From Candidatus Gastranaerophilales bacterium (GTDB taxonomy: Bacteria > Cyanobacteriota > Vampirovibrionia > Gastranaerophilales > Gastranaerophilaceae): a DNA stretch of 30,548 nt. Below, one piece after another: positions 1-9,388 of the stretch (positions are counted from its first letter, which is position 1; every line of letters starts with the position of its first letter). Under the pieces are notes generated by a model, which had not been told where the DNA came from, searched no databases, and saw only the letters and a program-made list of their open reading frames with translations. The position numbers were made by a program, and so were the translations under genes. The stretch is from positions 7,433-37,980 of the forward strand of contig JAMPIM010000016.1 in the NCBI GenBank assembly GCA_023662705.1, written 5' to 3'.

Positions 1-801
1 AGAATTCATGATAATGATGCAGTTATTTTCTTCAACTACAGACCTGATAGAGCACGTGAGATAACTAAAGCTGTTAACTTCGCAGATTTTGACGGTTTTG
101 AAAGAAAGAAAGTTCTTAAAAACATCTACTACTGCACAATGACAAGCTACGAAGCTACATTCACATTCCCTGTTGCATTCCCTAAAACAAAACTTACAAA
201 CATTTTAGGCGATGTTTTGGAAGCTAACGGAGTAAACCAGTTCAGAACTGCTGAAACAGAAAAATATGCTCACGTAACATTCTTCTTCAACGGCGGTATT
301 GATGAACCTCAGCCTCACGAAACTCGTAAACTTGTTGCTTCACCAAAAGTAGCAACTTACGATTTACAGCCTGAAATGAGCGCTCCTGAAGTTTGCGAAA
401 ACGTTCTTGAAGCTATCGAAAACAAAGATTACGGATTCATCCTTGTTAACTTTGCAAACCCTGATATGGTTGGTCATACAGGTGTTATCGAAGCTGCGAC
501 AAAAGCTTGTAAAGTAGTTGATGAATGCGTTGGTAAAATTGCAGATAAATGTAAAGAATACGGAGTTACAATGCTCCTGACAGCAGACCACGGCAACGCT
601 GAAACAATGGTTGACGAATCTACAGGAAAACCTCAAACAGCTCACACAACAAACGAAGTACCTTTCGTTATAATCAATGCTCCAAAAGAAATTGAACTTA
701 AAGAAGATGGTGCTTTATGCAATGTTGCTCCTACAGTTCTTGAATTAATGGGAATTGATACACCTGAAGAAATGAGCTGCGGCAGCTTAATTAAAGGCTA
801 A
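1..801 (+). CDS. gpmI: 2,3-bisphosphoglycerate-independent phosphoglycerate mutase, 3' part (5' end outside window)
   Basis: The reading frame is open from base 1, so the gene enters from the left; about 266 C-terminal residues of a roughly 510-residue family are present. The enzyme interconverts 3- and 2-phosphoglycerate in cytoplasmic glycolysis and uses two Mn ions. Visible motifs include DAVIFFNYRPDRAREI near the left edge, NPDMVGHTG (metal-ligand Asp and His), TADHGNAE (Asp-His metal ligands) and TAHTTNEVPF (a further His ligand). These belong to the alkaline-phosphatase-like phosphatase domain and are intact. The first internal ATG (139) is not the true start, because the conserved sequence runs upstream of it. 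The SNF2 gene follows after about 20 nt and is probably co-transcribed. Confidence 0.95.
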   Translation, partial: RIHDNDAVIFFNYRPDRAREITKAVNFADFDGFERKKVLKNIYYCTMTSYEATFTFPVAFPKTKLTNILGDVLEANGVNQFRTAETEKYAHVTFFFNGGIDEPQPHETRKLVASPKVATYDLQPEMSAPEVCENVLEAIENKDYGFILVNFANPDMVGHTGVIEAATKACKVVDECVGKIADKCKEYGVTMLLTADHGNAETMVDESTGKPQTAHTTNEVPFVIINAPKEIELKEDGALCNVAPTVLELMGIDTPEEMSCGSLIKG

Positions 802-821
802 ATACATTCGCGGAGAAATAT

Positions 822-3809
822 ATGACTGAAACAAAACCTTTAGATATAGATTTATCATTGAAGAAAAATAATGTTGATGAGTTTTTCTACAACCTTAGTG
901 AAAACCCTAACGGATTCAAAAACAAGGATTTCCGCTATACTTTAAGTTTGATTTATCAGCTGGTAGAAGACGAGTTTGAAGGAATTTTCTTAAGCCCGAA
1001 TTCTCCTGTAAGAAACACTGATTTTTATTTGATTAACAGAAAAGGCAAATTGTCTTTCTTTGTTACACCAACAAATAATTTTCAGTTTTATCTAAAATCT
1101 AAAGGTTCAATGTTCAGATTCACCTCAAAAGAGTTAAACGGTAAAATCGGATACGAAATGCCACTTGACTTAGTTCTTGACTACTTTGGCGGATTTGGTG
1201 AAATAGTAGATTTTTCTTCTCTGACTCAAACATTTGCGTATTTTAACAAACTTACGCACTTTGCAATGAAATTGATTGAAAAATTGTATTTCATCCCGAC
1301 TGTTAAACGCAGAGAAGCTCCGGGCGGCGGCGCATTCAGAATTGTTTATGAGCCGATTGTTTCAAACAGAGAATCAGCAAGGATTATGAACGAGCTTGAA
1401 AACAATATTCCTGAAGATTTATTCATTGAAGGCGAAAAACCAAAAGACTTCGTTGAAAACTTCACAAGAGAATATTTAAATTATCTTGTATATAAGTTCT
1501 TAGGGATTAAAGCTTACAGATTCAAAGATATCAAATCAGGTCATTATATGATTAAAGACCTTGAACAAAGATGCTTGATGAAAGGCAAAGACCTTGCAGA
1601 AAACTTTGCACAATGGTTTGATGAGCTCTACTTAGGCAAATATGATTTGATTCCGTTCTTCAAAGTTAGCAAAATCGACAATGATAAATTTGAATTAAAA
1701 GTTCATATCAAAAACCGCAAAACAGGTGAAACAATTCTTATCGATGAACTTTATCAAAAAGACAAAATCTGGGACTTAGACACCGAGGATATCGGCAAAA
1801 TCGTAGAAAAGCAGCTTAATTATGCTTTGCGTTATATGCCTGAATTAGAAACTCTTTTTGAAGATGAAGACAAATTGTCATTAGTGATGAATCTTAATGA
1901 GGTTTATAAGCTGATTGCACAAACAGCTTATTATCTTCAAAAAGCTCAAATCGAAGTTATTCTTCCTGAAGAACTTACAAATATAATTATTCCGAGAGCT
2001 TCAATTAACGCAAAAGTTAAGGCTTCACGCTCAGATGATTTGATGAATATCTTCAACACAGTTTCATCAAATGCGATTTCTCTGGATGATATTCTTGATT
2101 TCTCTTATGAGGTTTCATTGGGTGATGAAAAAATTTCTCTGGAAGAATTTAATAAACTTCTGGAAGAAAGCAATGACGGTCTAATCGAATATAACGGTAA
2201 ATATATCTTAGTGGATAAGACCGAAGGCAAAAAGCTTTATGAACAAATTGCAAATGCTAACCATAAGAAAATGACACGTCTTGAATTGATTCATGCTTCT
2301 ATGTCAGGTCAATTACAGGATTATGATTTCAACTATGATGATGCTTATGCAAATGTTATCAAAGATTTTGCAAAACCTGTTGAAGTCACTGAACCTAAAG
2401 ACTTATTGGGGGATTTGCGACCATATCAGATGACAGGTCTAAAATGGCTTTGGACAAATGTATCTAAAGGCTTTGGCTGCTGTATGGCAGACGATATGGG
2501 GTTAGGTAAAACAATTCAGGTTATAAGTCTGATTCTTAAACTAAAAGAAGAAAACAAGCTCAAAAATCCTGTGCTTGTAGTTTGTCCTACAACCTTGATG
2601 GGTAACTGGATGAAAGAAATGCAGTTATTTGCACCTACTCTTAAAGTTGCAACATATCACGGTTTAGACAGAAAACTTGATTTAAAAAATGATGTCATTT
2701 TAACAACTTATGCAATTATGCGTATCGATGTTGAAGAAATGAAAAACAATACCTGGGGAATGATTGTTGTTGATGAAGCTCAAAACATCAAAAACCCTGA
2801 TACTGCGCAAACTCTTGCTATCAAGTCTTTAAAATCCGATATCAAGATTGCAATGACCGGTACTCCTGTTGAAAACCGATTGACTGAGTTATGGAGTATT
2901 TTTGACTTTATTAACAAAGGTTATTTAGGCTCTTTGAAAGAGTTTCAGAAGAGTTACGCAATTCCTATTGAGAGATTTAAAGAAAAATCACGAGCTTCAA
3001 AACTGAAACTTTCAGTATCGCCGTTTGTCCTAAGACGTTTGAAGACGGATAAAGGTGTAATCTCTGACCTGCCTGAAAAAATGGTTATGAATGATTACTG
3101 TTACTTGGCTAAGTCTCAAGCAGTTTTATACGAAAAAACTCTTAACGAAATGATGGAAAAGATAAGCGGATTTACAGGGGTAAACAGAAGAGGAAATATT
3201 TTCAAACTTATTACTGCTTTGAAACAAATCTGTAACCACCCTTACCAATTCTTAAAAAGCGGCGGAACTTCAAAAGATTTATCAGGTAAAGCCGAAAAAT
3301 GTATTGATTTGGTACAAAATATTATTGATAACGAAGAAAAAACTCTTATCTTCACTCAATACAAAGAGATGGGAGATTTGCTGACAAGAATCATTTCCGA
3401 AGAATGCGGAACAGATCCGTCTTTCTTCCACGGTTCATTGACAGTACCTCAGCGTGAAAGTTTGATTGAAGATTTCCAAACAAATAATGACAGAAAGGTT
3501 ATGATTCTTTCCTTAAAAGCCGGCGGAACAGGTTTGAACCTCACAAGTGCAACAAATGTTATCCACTATGACCTGTGGTGGAACCCTGCTGTTGAAGACC
3601 AGGCAACCGACAGAACCTACCGTATTGGTCAGGAAAAGAACGTAATGGTTCACCGTTTGATTACATTGGGAACTTTTGAAGAAAAAATTGATGAAATGTT
3701 AAAATCAAAGAAAGAACTTGCTGATTTAGCAGTTTACGAAGGTGAAAAAATCATTACAGAACTTTCTGATGACGAAATCTACGAAATCTTCTCCCTGACA
3801 GCAGGTTAA
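822..3809 (+). CDS. SNF2-family DNA-dependent ATPase/helicase
   Basis: This 995-residue protein carries a complete SNF2 motor in its C-terminal half. Motif I (Walker A) DDMGLGKTIQ lies near residues 555-565, motif II DEAQ near 649, and motif III MTGTPVENRLTELWS follows. The second RecA lobe has LIFTQYKEM, SLKAGGTGLNL near 896 and the motif VI stretch ending in YRIGQ near 936. The N-terminal half of over 500 residues has no zinc-finger signature that I recognise and sits where the bacterial SNF2-associated domain usually is. These enzymes translocate on double-stranded DNA and remodel protein-DNA complexes; the bacterial roles are mostly unknown. The start is set by a CGGAGA ribosome-binding site 5-10 nt upstream. 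Proximity to gpmI suggests an operon but not a shared function. Confidence 0.92.
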   Translation: MTETKPLDIDLSLKKNNVDEFFYNLSENPNGFKNKDFRYTLSLIYQLVEDEFEGIFLSPNSPVRNTDFYLINRKGKLSFFVTPTNNFQFYLKSKGSMFRFTSKELNGKIGYEMPLDLVLDYFGGFGEIVDFSSLTQTFAYFNKLTHFAMKLIEKLYFIPTVKRREAPGGGAFRIVYEPIVSNRESARIMNELENNIPEDLFIEGEKPKDFVENFTREYLNYLVYKFLGIKAYRFKDIKSGHYMIKDLEQRCLMKGKDLAENFAQWFDELYLGKYDLIPFFKVSKIDNDKFELKVHIKNRKTGETILIDELYQKDKIWDLDTEDIGKIVEKQLNYALRYMPELETLFEDEDKLSLVMNLNEVYKLIAQTAYYLQKAQIEVILPEELTNIIIPRASINAKVKASRSDDLMNIFNTVSSNAISLDDILDFSYEVSLGDEKISLEEFNKLLEESNDGLIEYNGKYILVDKTEGKKLYEQIANANHKKMTRLELIHASMSGQLQDYDFNYDDAYANVIKDFAKPVEVTEPKDLLGDLRPYQMTGLKWLWTNVSKGFGCCMADDMGLGKTIQVISLILKLKEENKLKNPVLVVCPTTLMGNWMKEMQLFAPTLKVATYHGLDRKLDLKNDVILTTYAIMRIDVEEMKNNTWGMIVVDEAQNIKNPDTAQTLAIKSLKSDIKIAMTGTPVENRLTELWSIFDFINKGYLGSLKEFQKSYAIPIERFKEKSRASKLKLSVSPFVLRRLKTDKGVISDLPEKMVMNDYCYLAKSQAVLYEKTLNEMMEKISGFTGVNRRGNIFKLITALKQICNHPYQFLKSGGTSKDLSGKAEKCIDLVQNIIDNEEKTLIFTQYKEMGDLLTRIISEECGTDPSFFHGSLTVPQRESLIEDFQTNNDRKVMILSLKAGGTGLNLTSATNVIHYDLWWNPAVEDQATDRTYRIGQEKNVMVHRLITLGTFEEKIDEMLKSKKELADLAVYEGEKIITELSDDEIYEIFSLTAG

Positions 3810-3907
3810 GATTGTTAACTTTTGTAAAATTTTGATATAGAAGTCTAAAGTTTAAAGAAAATTTGCCGTAAATATTATCGTAAGATTATGGGTATTGGAG
3901 ATATACA

Positions 3908-4885
3908 ATGGCAGACTCTAATTCTTTTCACTACGACCAGAAAATAAATAATGCGTTTCAAAATTTTAACAAAACGCTTACATTTTCTGATGATTTAAAA
4001 GCAAAATACGGCAATATGTTATCTATATTTGATACTAATGGCGATAATGCGCTTGATACAAACGAGCTTAAATCACTATGGAATCAGGTTAAATCTTTTG
4101 CTGGAAGTGACAACACATTAAATGTCGATGAAGCAGACAAATGTGTAATGGATTCTGCTAGCGGATTCGATTATATAGGAGCATTATTTACAAGAAAAAA
4201 TATCACATCACAGGAATTATTTGATTTTTTGGAGCTTCTTAAATTTAACATCATGCCCAAAGAACCTACAATTACAAAAGAAGCATCCACAGTAGATATG
4301 AAAGCAAACATCGCGAGGGAAGCCGAATATCGCGGAACAAAGCTTACAAAAGAAGAAATTGATGAATGGAATAAAGTAATTATTGCAGAAGCAAAGCGTT
4401 ACAATGTTCCTCCTGAAGTTCTAACTGTAATTATCAGTAGAGAATGTCATTTTATAGACCCTAATAATAAGGACGGATGTATGCAGGTAATCCCAAGTTC
4501 TGTAAATGGCATTAAACAAGACAAATGGGGCATATACAATATCGTTAACCAAGAATGTCGAAATGATACCGTACAAAGTTTAAAAACCCATAATCTGAGT
4601 GATAGAAGTACTGGTATAAAAGCCGGCTTATTAATATTTCAAACAAATTATGCTCAGGCTGTAGCAAAACTTAAAGGTTGGTATGCAGGAAATCAACCTG
4701 ATATCGAAAAAGCAGCAAATGGTCTAAAAGATGGAAGCATAACTCTCACTCCTTCAGAAGCAAAAGAAGTAATGAGAATGGCTCTCAGAGATTATAACGG
4801 TTCAAAGTTAAAAGAAAGCTACGCATCTGATTGCATAGAACGTCTTGATGAAATGGGATATGATTATTCAACACCAATTTTTTAG
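3908..4885 (+). CDS. EF-hand protein with lytic-transglycosylase-like domain (first of a pair)
   Basis: A 325-residue protein. Residues about 43-54 form a canonical EF-hand loop, DTNGDNALDTNE, with Asp, Asn, Asp, Asp and Glu at the calcium positions; a weaker loop-like stretch, DNTLNVDEADK, follows. The C-terminal half resembles the lysozyme-like fold of lytic transglycosylases: a helix with Glu179 (SRECHF) as candidate catalytic acid, then GCMQVIP near 190-196, matching the family's G-x-MQ-x-x-P signature. No signal peptide or membrane segment is visible at the N-terminus, which is odd for a wall enzyme. A GGAG site 8 nt before the ATG sets the start. The neighbour 24 nt downstream has the same architecture, so the two are probably one operon of diverged paralogues. 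Calcium-dependent peptidoglycan cleavage is inferred. Confidence 0.8.
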   Translation: MADSNSFHYDQKINNAFQNFNKTLTFSDDLKAKYGNMLSIFDTNGDNALDTNELKSLWNQVKSFAGSDNTLNVDEADKCVMDSASGFDYIGALFTRKNITSQELFDFLELLKFNIMPKEPTITKEASTVDMKANIAREAEYRGTKLTKEEIDEWNKVIIAEAKRYNVPPEVLTVIISRECHFIDPNNKDGCMQVIPSSVNGIKQDKWGIYNIVNQECRNDTVQSLKTHNLSDRSTGIKAGLLIFQTNYAQAVAKLKGWYAGNQPDIEKAANGLKDGSITLTPSEAKEVMRMALRDYNGSKLKESYASDCIERLDEMGYDYSTPIF

Positions 4886-4909
4886 TGAGAAATACATTGG
4901 AGACTCTAT

Positions 4910-5863
4910 ATGGGAAATTTTGACATTAGCAAATTAACAGGTTTATTAAAAACTGCCGCAGAAAAAATTGATAATAATGGTAATAAAAACGGCAAAATTG
5001 ATGGAATTGAAATTAGTATATTTAAAAATGAGGCAAGCACATTAAAACATACAAGACAGATTTCTGCTCAAGAATATAATAGCGTTTTTAGCAATGATAG
5101 AATATCAGCAGATTTTGACCTAAAAGAACAATATGTATGTGTACCTGATAAAACCAGAGTTGCACAAAAAGAACCTATTGAACTACAAACTCAAAAAAAT
5201 ATTTCATTAGATATTTATAATTATAAATCTGATCCTCAATATGAGAGGGTTTGTAATTTAATTACAAAGCAGTATACATCACACGGAGTAAAAAAACCTA
5301 CTCAAGAACAAATTGATAAAATTGCAAGAATGGTTCTTGAAAAGTGTAACAAATACAACGTTTCAGACTTAGCTCCTGTCATTGCACAAATGCTAGGCAC
5401 CGAAAGCGGCGGTTATGTATTTAATGATAGAGTTTTAGTACATTCAGGCTCCCAATTTAAAGGAGTTATGCAGGTTAACTTAGAAGCAATCTGCTGTATG
5501 TATGGAGAACAAGAACTAAGAGACATCCAAATTGGTGGCATCAATAAAAAGACAAAGAAACCCAAAATAGTATCTGGAAAGAAAGATAAAGGTATATACG
5601 AAGCTGAATATAAAAAGCATTATTCACAGGATGCTGCAAGAATTAACGAATTAAAAGCTAAATATCCAACACCAAAAGATTTATATCTCGCAATACAAAA
5701 AGACCCTGAACTAGGTTTAGAAGTTGGAATCATTGTATTTAAAGCAAAAATAAGCGCATCTAAAGGTTCTGTTAGCGGAGCAATTGCAGGATACTGCGGC
5801 AGTCAATACACATGTGATACCAGCGGATGTCCACGAAAAATTGACGTAAGTCAAAGAGCTTAG
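4910..5863 (+). CDS. EF-hand protein with lytic-transglycosylase-like domain (second of a pair)
   Basis: A 317-residue protein. Near residues 23-34 it has an EF-hand-like loop NGNKNGKIDGIE, with Asn rather than Asp at position 1 but the Gly, Ile, Asp and Glu positions kept. After a linker, residues about 140-200 resemble a transglycosylase core: GTESGG with Glu165 as candidate catalytic acid, then GVMQVN near 185-190. The tail is Gly/Cys-rich (GYCGSQYTCDTSGC). There is no signal peptide. The ATG follows a TTGGAGA ribosome-binding site nearly the same as that of the gene upstream. Its TAG stop interlocks with the stop of the convergent mannosidase gene, so no terminator separates them. The enzymatic role is inferred from two short motifs and is less certain than the fold. 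Confidence 0.75.
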   Translation: MGNFDISKLTGLLKTAAEKIDNNGNKNGKIDGIEISIFKNEASTLKHTRQISAQEYNSVFSNDRISADFDLKEQYVCVPDKTRVAQKEPIELQTQKNISLDIYNYKSDPQYERVCNLITKQYTSHGVKKPTQEQIDKIARMVLEKCNKYNVSDLAPVIAQMLGTESGGYVFNDRVLVHSGSQFKGVMQVNLEAICCMYGEQELRDIQIGGINKKTKKPKIVSGKKDKGIYEAEYKKHYSQDAARINELKAKYPTPKDLYLAIQKDPELGLEVGIIVFKAKISASKGSVSGAIAGYCGSQYTCDTSGCPRKIDVSQRA

Positions 5864-7962
5864 GCTATTATAAAATTATAAACTTTATTTAAAACATCCT
5901 CAAACGCGTTTCTATTACCAAAGAACACACAGAACTCCGCCTTATTTTCACCTTGCATTTGCAAAGTAGGTGTTTCCAGAGGAGGACCTGCAGGAGTTGA
6001 ACGAGCAGGGTTTTTAGGATTAGAAATCACACCTGTTGCTCGTAAAATTGGCAAATACAAACTATTCTTAAACACCTCATATTGAGTCAAACCTTTAGTT
6101 ACAATCCCCAAATTATTGCGAGTTTCATCAATCAAGAAACCACGCTGCATTGGAGCAGAGTTTGTTTTTGCTTCCAATCCGCGGGTTTTAGGAAGATTCT
6201 TTCTGATATCATAATCAGGATTAAATTCCCTTTTGATAATCGTATTCATATCTTCTGAAAACACTTCGTAAATCGGTTCAGGTAAATCAAACTTAACTTC
6301 AAGCAAATGGTTTTTCTGAGTATTTACCCAATCAAAATCAAATTTCAAGAAATCTGCTCCTTTATCCAATGATAGAATCAAAGAAACAATATCCCATTGA
6401 CCTTCAAAATCAATTTTTAAAGCAGAACGCTTTTTATCTTCCATATAGATTTTTGTACGATAAATCTTTAGCACAGTACCTGAATCATCTTCCTTCGGTC
6501 CGTTATTATAACTGTCACCCAAATCCGCAAAATCAACAAGAGAAATAGGAATATCATTAATATACATTAGCCCTTTTTCAATATGGAAACGAATTTTTGA
6601 ATTAGATAAACTGTTTTCTGTAACTTCTAAATCCGAATCCTCAAAATCAACATCAATAAAACTGATTTCATTTGGCTGCAAATCTTCAACTTCAGCAAGA
6701 TATGTATTAATTTCAGTATAATCTTCCGTTACGGGAATTCTTTGAGTATCAGTTAACAGATTCTTGTCAAAACCGCGTCGTGAAGAAACCTTTTGAAAAC
6801 CTTTAAGAGGTTTTGTACTTTCAAATTCGATAATTCCTGAGAATTGTTTATTTGAAAGGTTCAAAACCATTTTATCTTCAAAATTTGTTTCAAACTTCAA
6901 CTCATCAACAATTGTATCCGCTATTTGTAAAATCTTTTTATAGCGAATTATATTTTCTGAATGCACATCATCCAGAGAACAACCGCAAATACTGTCATGT
7001 GCCTGATTCTGAATAAGCATTTTATATGCATAATTAAGCAGTGAATTATATTTTTTTTCGGATTTAGCATATTTAATAAAACGAGAAGCTAACTCTAATT
7101 TATGACAACATTCTGTATTCAATCTTTTTAAATCTAAACGGGAAGAATAACACCCTTGCAATACAAATGTTTTAGAATTATCACGCAGCTCACCGTTATA
7201 TTCAAATTCATCAAATCCATGCGCATATCTGAAATAATCAAACGGAGAACCCAGTTTAATATTATAATCTTCTTTTAAAATCTCATTAACTGCAAGAATC
7301 TGATCCTGAATATCAGCAGGAACGCCCAGATGGTCAGCTCCAATAGGTAAAAGCATATATTGTCCGCTCTTTTCGCTAATTGCATCAAGAGTTTTTTTAA
7401 GAATTTCAGCTTTCTCTTCAACAGAACATTTGAGAGCAAAAACATCATTAAAATAACCGCGGATAAGATTAACGGTATCCATTCCATTCCATTTAAAATT
7501 AGCAGGAAAATCACCGCAGCCGCGCCACACAATACATTTATCCAAACCGAATTCGCGCAAGATATCAACAACATTTTCACTATGCCCAAAAGTATCAGGA
7601 AGGTACCCGATAAAATTTGTACATCCGAAATCGATAGCTTTCTTCATTCCTATTTCGAGATTTTTCTCAAAACAGGTTTTATCGGTCAAAAACTCATCCA
7701 CCAAACAGTAAAAAGGTCCGATAAAAAGTTTCTTTTGAGCAATTAAGGTTCTTACCAATGCTTCTTTTTCAGGACGGATTTCAAGATAATCTTCAAGTGC
7801 AGAAACTTGTCCGTCAAAGTAAAAACAAGGGATTTTATTTGTATCAAGCATATCAAGAACATTGTCAAACACTCTCAACAAACGCATTCTAAAGACTTCG
7901 AACTCACGATACCATTCTCTGTCCCAATGTGTATGCAGATATGCTATTACTTGTTTTCTCAT
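5860..7962 (-). CDS. GH38-family alpha-mannosidase-like glycoside hydrolase
   Basis: A 700-residue protein with the GH38 hallmarks: HTHWDREWY at residues 10-18 (zinc ligands), PDTFGH with Asp123 as the expected nucleophile, and HDSICGCS from His322 (zinc-site His and adjacent residues). The family cleaves alpha-mannosides with retention using a zinc-bound active site. There is no signal peptide, so it is probably cytoplasmic and acts on imported mannosides or glycan fragments. Bacterial members are often 850 residues or more, so this one is short and may lack part of the C-terminal beta-sandwich region. The start overlaps the stop of the upstream flavoprotein gene by one base (TAATG), implying translational coupling. 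The 3' end overlaps the convergent EF-hand gene by 4 nt. Confidence 0.9.
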   Translation of the reverse strand: MRKQVIAYLHTHWDREWYREFEVFRMRLLRVFDNVLDMLDTNKIPCFYFDGQVSALEDYLEIRPEKEALVRTLIAQKKLFIGPFYCLVDEFLTDKTCFEKNLEIGMKKAIDFGCTNFIGYLPDTFGHSENVVDILREFGLDKCIVWRGCGDFPANFKWNGMDTVNLIRGYFNDVFALKCSVEEKAEILKKTLDAISEKSGQYMLLPIGADHLGVPADIQDQILAVNEILKEDYNIKLGSPFDYFRYAHGFDEFEYNGELRDNSKTFVLQGCYSSRLDLKRLNTECCHKLELASRFIKYAKSEKKYNSLLNYAYKMLIQNQAHDSICGCSLDDVHSENIIRYKKILQIADTIVDELKFETNFEDKMVLNLSNKQFSGIIEFESTKPLKGFQKVSSRRGFDKNLLTDTQRIPVTEDYTEINTYLAEVEDLQPNEISFIDVDFEDSDLEVTENSLSNSKIRFHIEKGLMYINDIPISLVDFADLGDSYNNGPKEDDSGTVLKIYRTKIYMEDKKRSALKIDFEGQWDIVSLILSLDKGADFLKFDFDWVNTQKNHLLEVKFDLPEPIYEVFSEDMNTIIKREFNPDYDIRKNLPKTRGLEAKTNSAPMQRGFLIDETRNNLGIVTKGLTQYEVFKNSLYLPILRATGVISNPKNPARSTPAGPPLETPTLQMQGENKAEFCVFFGNRNAFEDVLNKVYNFIIA

Positions 7963-9329
7963 TATCTTAAACTTTCCAAATATTCATTAATTGCTTTTGC
8001 AGCTTTTTTTCCTGCACCCATTGCGTTAATCGCATTTGATGCACCTACAGGAGCAACGTCACCGCCTGCAAAAATTGCAGGAACAGAAGTTTCGCGGGTT
8101 TCTTCATTAACTACAAAGTAACCGCGTTTATCTGTATCAAATTCAATACCTTCCATTAATGCGGATTTTTGGATTATAGGATTTGGGCCTGTTCCTAAGG
8201 CAACAATAACAGTATCTACATCCAAATCTACAAAACGTCCTGTTCCTACAGGTTTTCTACGTCCTGACTCATCCGGCTCACCAAGCTCCATTATTTCAAA
8301 ACGCATGCCGGTTACGAAGGTATCCCCGAGAATTTCAGATGGTGCATGCAAGAACTGGAAGACTACTCCCTCTTCTTTTGCATGTCTGATTTCTTCAAGA
8401 CGTGCAGGAAGTTCTGTTTCGGTTCTTCTATATACAATATAAACTTTTTCAAATCCGACACGTACAGCAGTTCTTGCAGCATCCATTGCAACATTACCGC
8501 CGCCGATTACTGCAACTGATTTACCAACTTTTAATGGAGTTGCTTTTTCTTCCTCATTTGCTCCCATCAAGTTTACACGGGTTAAAAACTCGTTAGCTGA
8601 GAACACGCCGTTGAGGTTTTCACCGTGGATATTCATCATCTTCGGCAAACCAGCCCCAGAGCAGATAAATATAGCATCGAATCCGTCCTCTTTAAGCTGC
8701 TTAAGAGTAATTGATTTACCTACAATAACATTTTTTTCAAACTTAACACCCATCTCCTGAAGGTTATTAATTTCTCTGTCCAAAACTTTTCTTGGGAGTC
8801 TGAATGGAGGAATACCGTATCTCAAAACACCGCCAAATTTGTGCAAAGCTTCAAAGATGGTTACATCATGTCCTGCTTTTCTTAAATCGGAAGCTGCAGT
8901 AATCCCTGCACAACCCGAACCAATAATAGCAACTTTTTTGCCTGATGGAATAATTTCAGATTTCTTAGCAGAAGTATTATCACCAACATAACGCTCAAGT
9001 GCACCGATTGCAATTGCTTCGCCTTTGATACCAAGTACACAATTACCTTCGCATTGTCTTTCCTGAGGGCAAACACGACCGCAAACAGACGGGAGCATGC
9101 TTGTTTGACGAATTATCTCCCCAGCCTCCTCTAGCTTATCTTCTTTTAGAGCTTTTATAAAATCAGGTATCTGAATATTTACCGGACATCCTTTAACACA
9201 ACGCGGATTCTTGCAGGTTAAACATCTTGAAGCTTCTTCCTTTACCTGTTCTGGGGTTAAGTTTTCTTCTACAGCCTCAAAATTGTGTCTGCGTAAATTT
9301 TTGTCCTGTTCTTTTGGTCTCTGTCTCAT
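7962..9329 (-). CDS. gltA: Glutamate synthase small-subunit-type NADPH oxidoreductase (GltA/GltD family)
   Basis: This 455-residue protein is a complete GltD-like iron-sulfur flavoprotein. The N-terminal Fer4-type domain has Cys36, 39, 44 and 48 and a second set Cys83, 87, 93 and 97 for two [4Fe-4S] clusters. An FAD-binding GSGCAG follows at 137-142, and an NADPH-binding GGGNVA at 276-281 with a downstream YRR. Such proteins pass electrons between NADPH and glutamate synthase or ferredoxin-type partners. The usual partners (GltB, or the SudB/NfnA subunit) are not in the window, so glutamate synthase and NfnB/SudA roles cannot be separated here. GGAGGG 8 nt before the ATG sets the start. The mannosidase gene follows with a 1-nt overlap. 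Confidence 0.88.
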   Translation of the reverse strand: MRQRPKEQDKNLRRHNFEAVEENLTPEQVKEEASRCLTCKNPRCVKGCPVNIQIPDFIKALKEDKLEEAGEIIRQTSMLPSVCGRVCPQERQCEGNCVLGIKGEAIAIGALERYVGDNTSAKKSEIIPSGKKVAIIGSGCAGITAASDLRKAGHDVTIFEALHKFGGVLRYGIPPFRLPRKVLDREINNLQEMGVKFEKNVIVGKSITLKQLKEDGFDAIFICSGAGLPKMMNIHGENLNGVFSANEFLTRVNLMGANEEEKATPLKVGKSVAVIGGGNVAMDAARTAVRVGFEKVYIVYRRTETELPARLEEIRHAKEEGVVFQFLHAPSEILGDTFVTGMRFEIMELGEPDESGRRKPVGTGRFVDLDVDTVIVALGTGPNPIIQKSALMEGIEFDTDKRGYFVVNEETRETSVPAIFAGGDVAPVGASNAINAMGAGKKAAKAINEYLESLR

Positions 9330-9337
9330 AATAAAAG

Positions 9338-9360
9338 CCCTCCGTGTAAAAATTATACCA
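9338..9360 (-). promoter_or_regulatory. Extended -10 promoter and ribosome-binding site of the gltA-mannosidase operon
   Basis: On the minus strand, TGG-TATAAT (9360 to 9352) is an extended -10 box. It is followed by a short leader with GGAGGG (9343-9338) 8 nt before the ATG at 9329. The -35 region expected for it overlaps the -10 box of divergent wecB. Confidence 0.6.
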
Positions 9361-9376
9361 AAAATTCTTTCTATTG

Positions 9377-9388
9377 TATAATATATTT
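9377..9388 (+). promoter_or_regulatory. Leaderless promoter of wecB
   Basis: A consensus TATAAT at 9377-9382 ends 6 nt before the ATG at 9389. Transcription starting about 7 nt after the -10 box would begin at the start codon. No Shine-Dalgarno is present. Confidence 0.6.

Noticed and set aside
7360..7746. 128-codon plus-strand ORF inside the mannosidase gene
   Set aside because: It is a shadow of a strongly supported gene on the other strand, with no ribosome-binding site or family resemblance.
9374..9388. TTG start for wecB giving five extra residues
   Set aside because: The TTG adjoins and overlaps the TATAAT promoter, and the family begins at the ATG-encoded KNIAFIFGTRPE.
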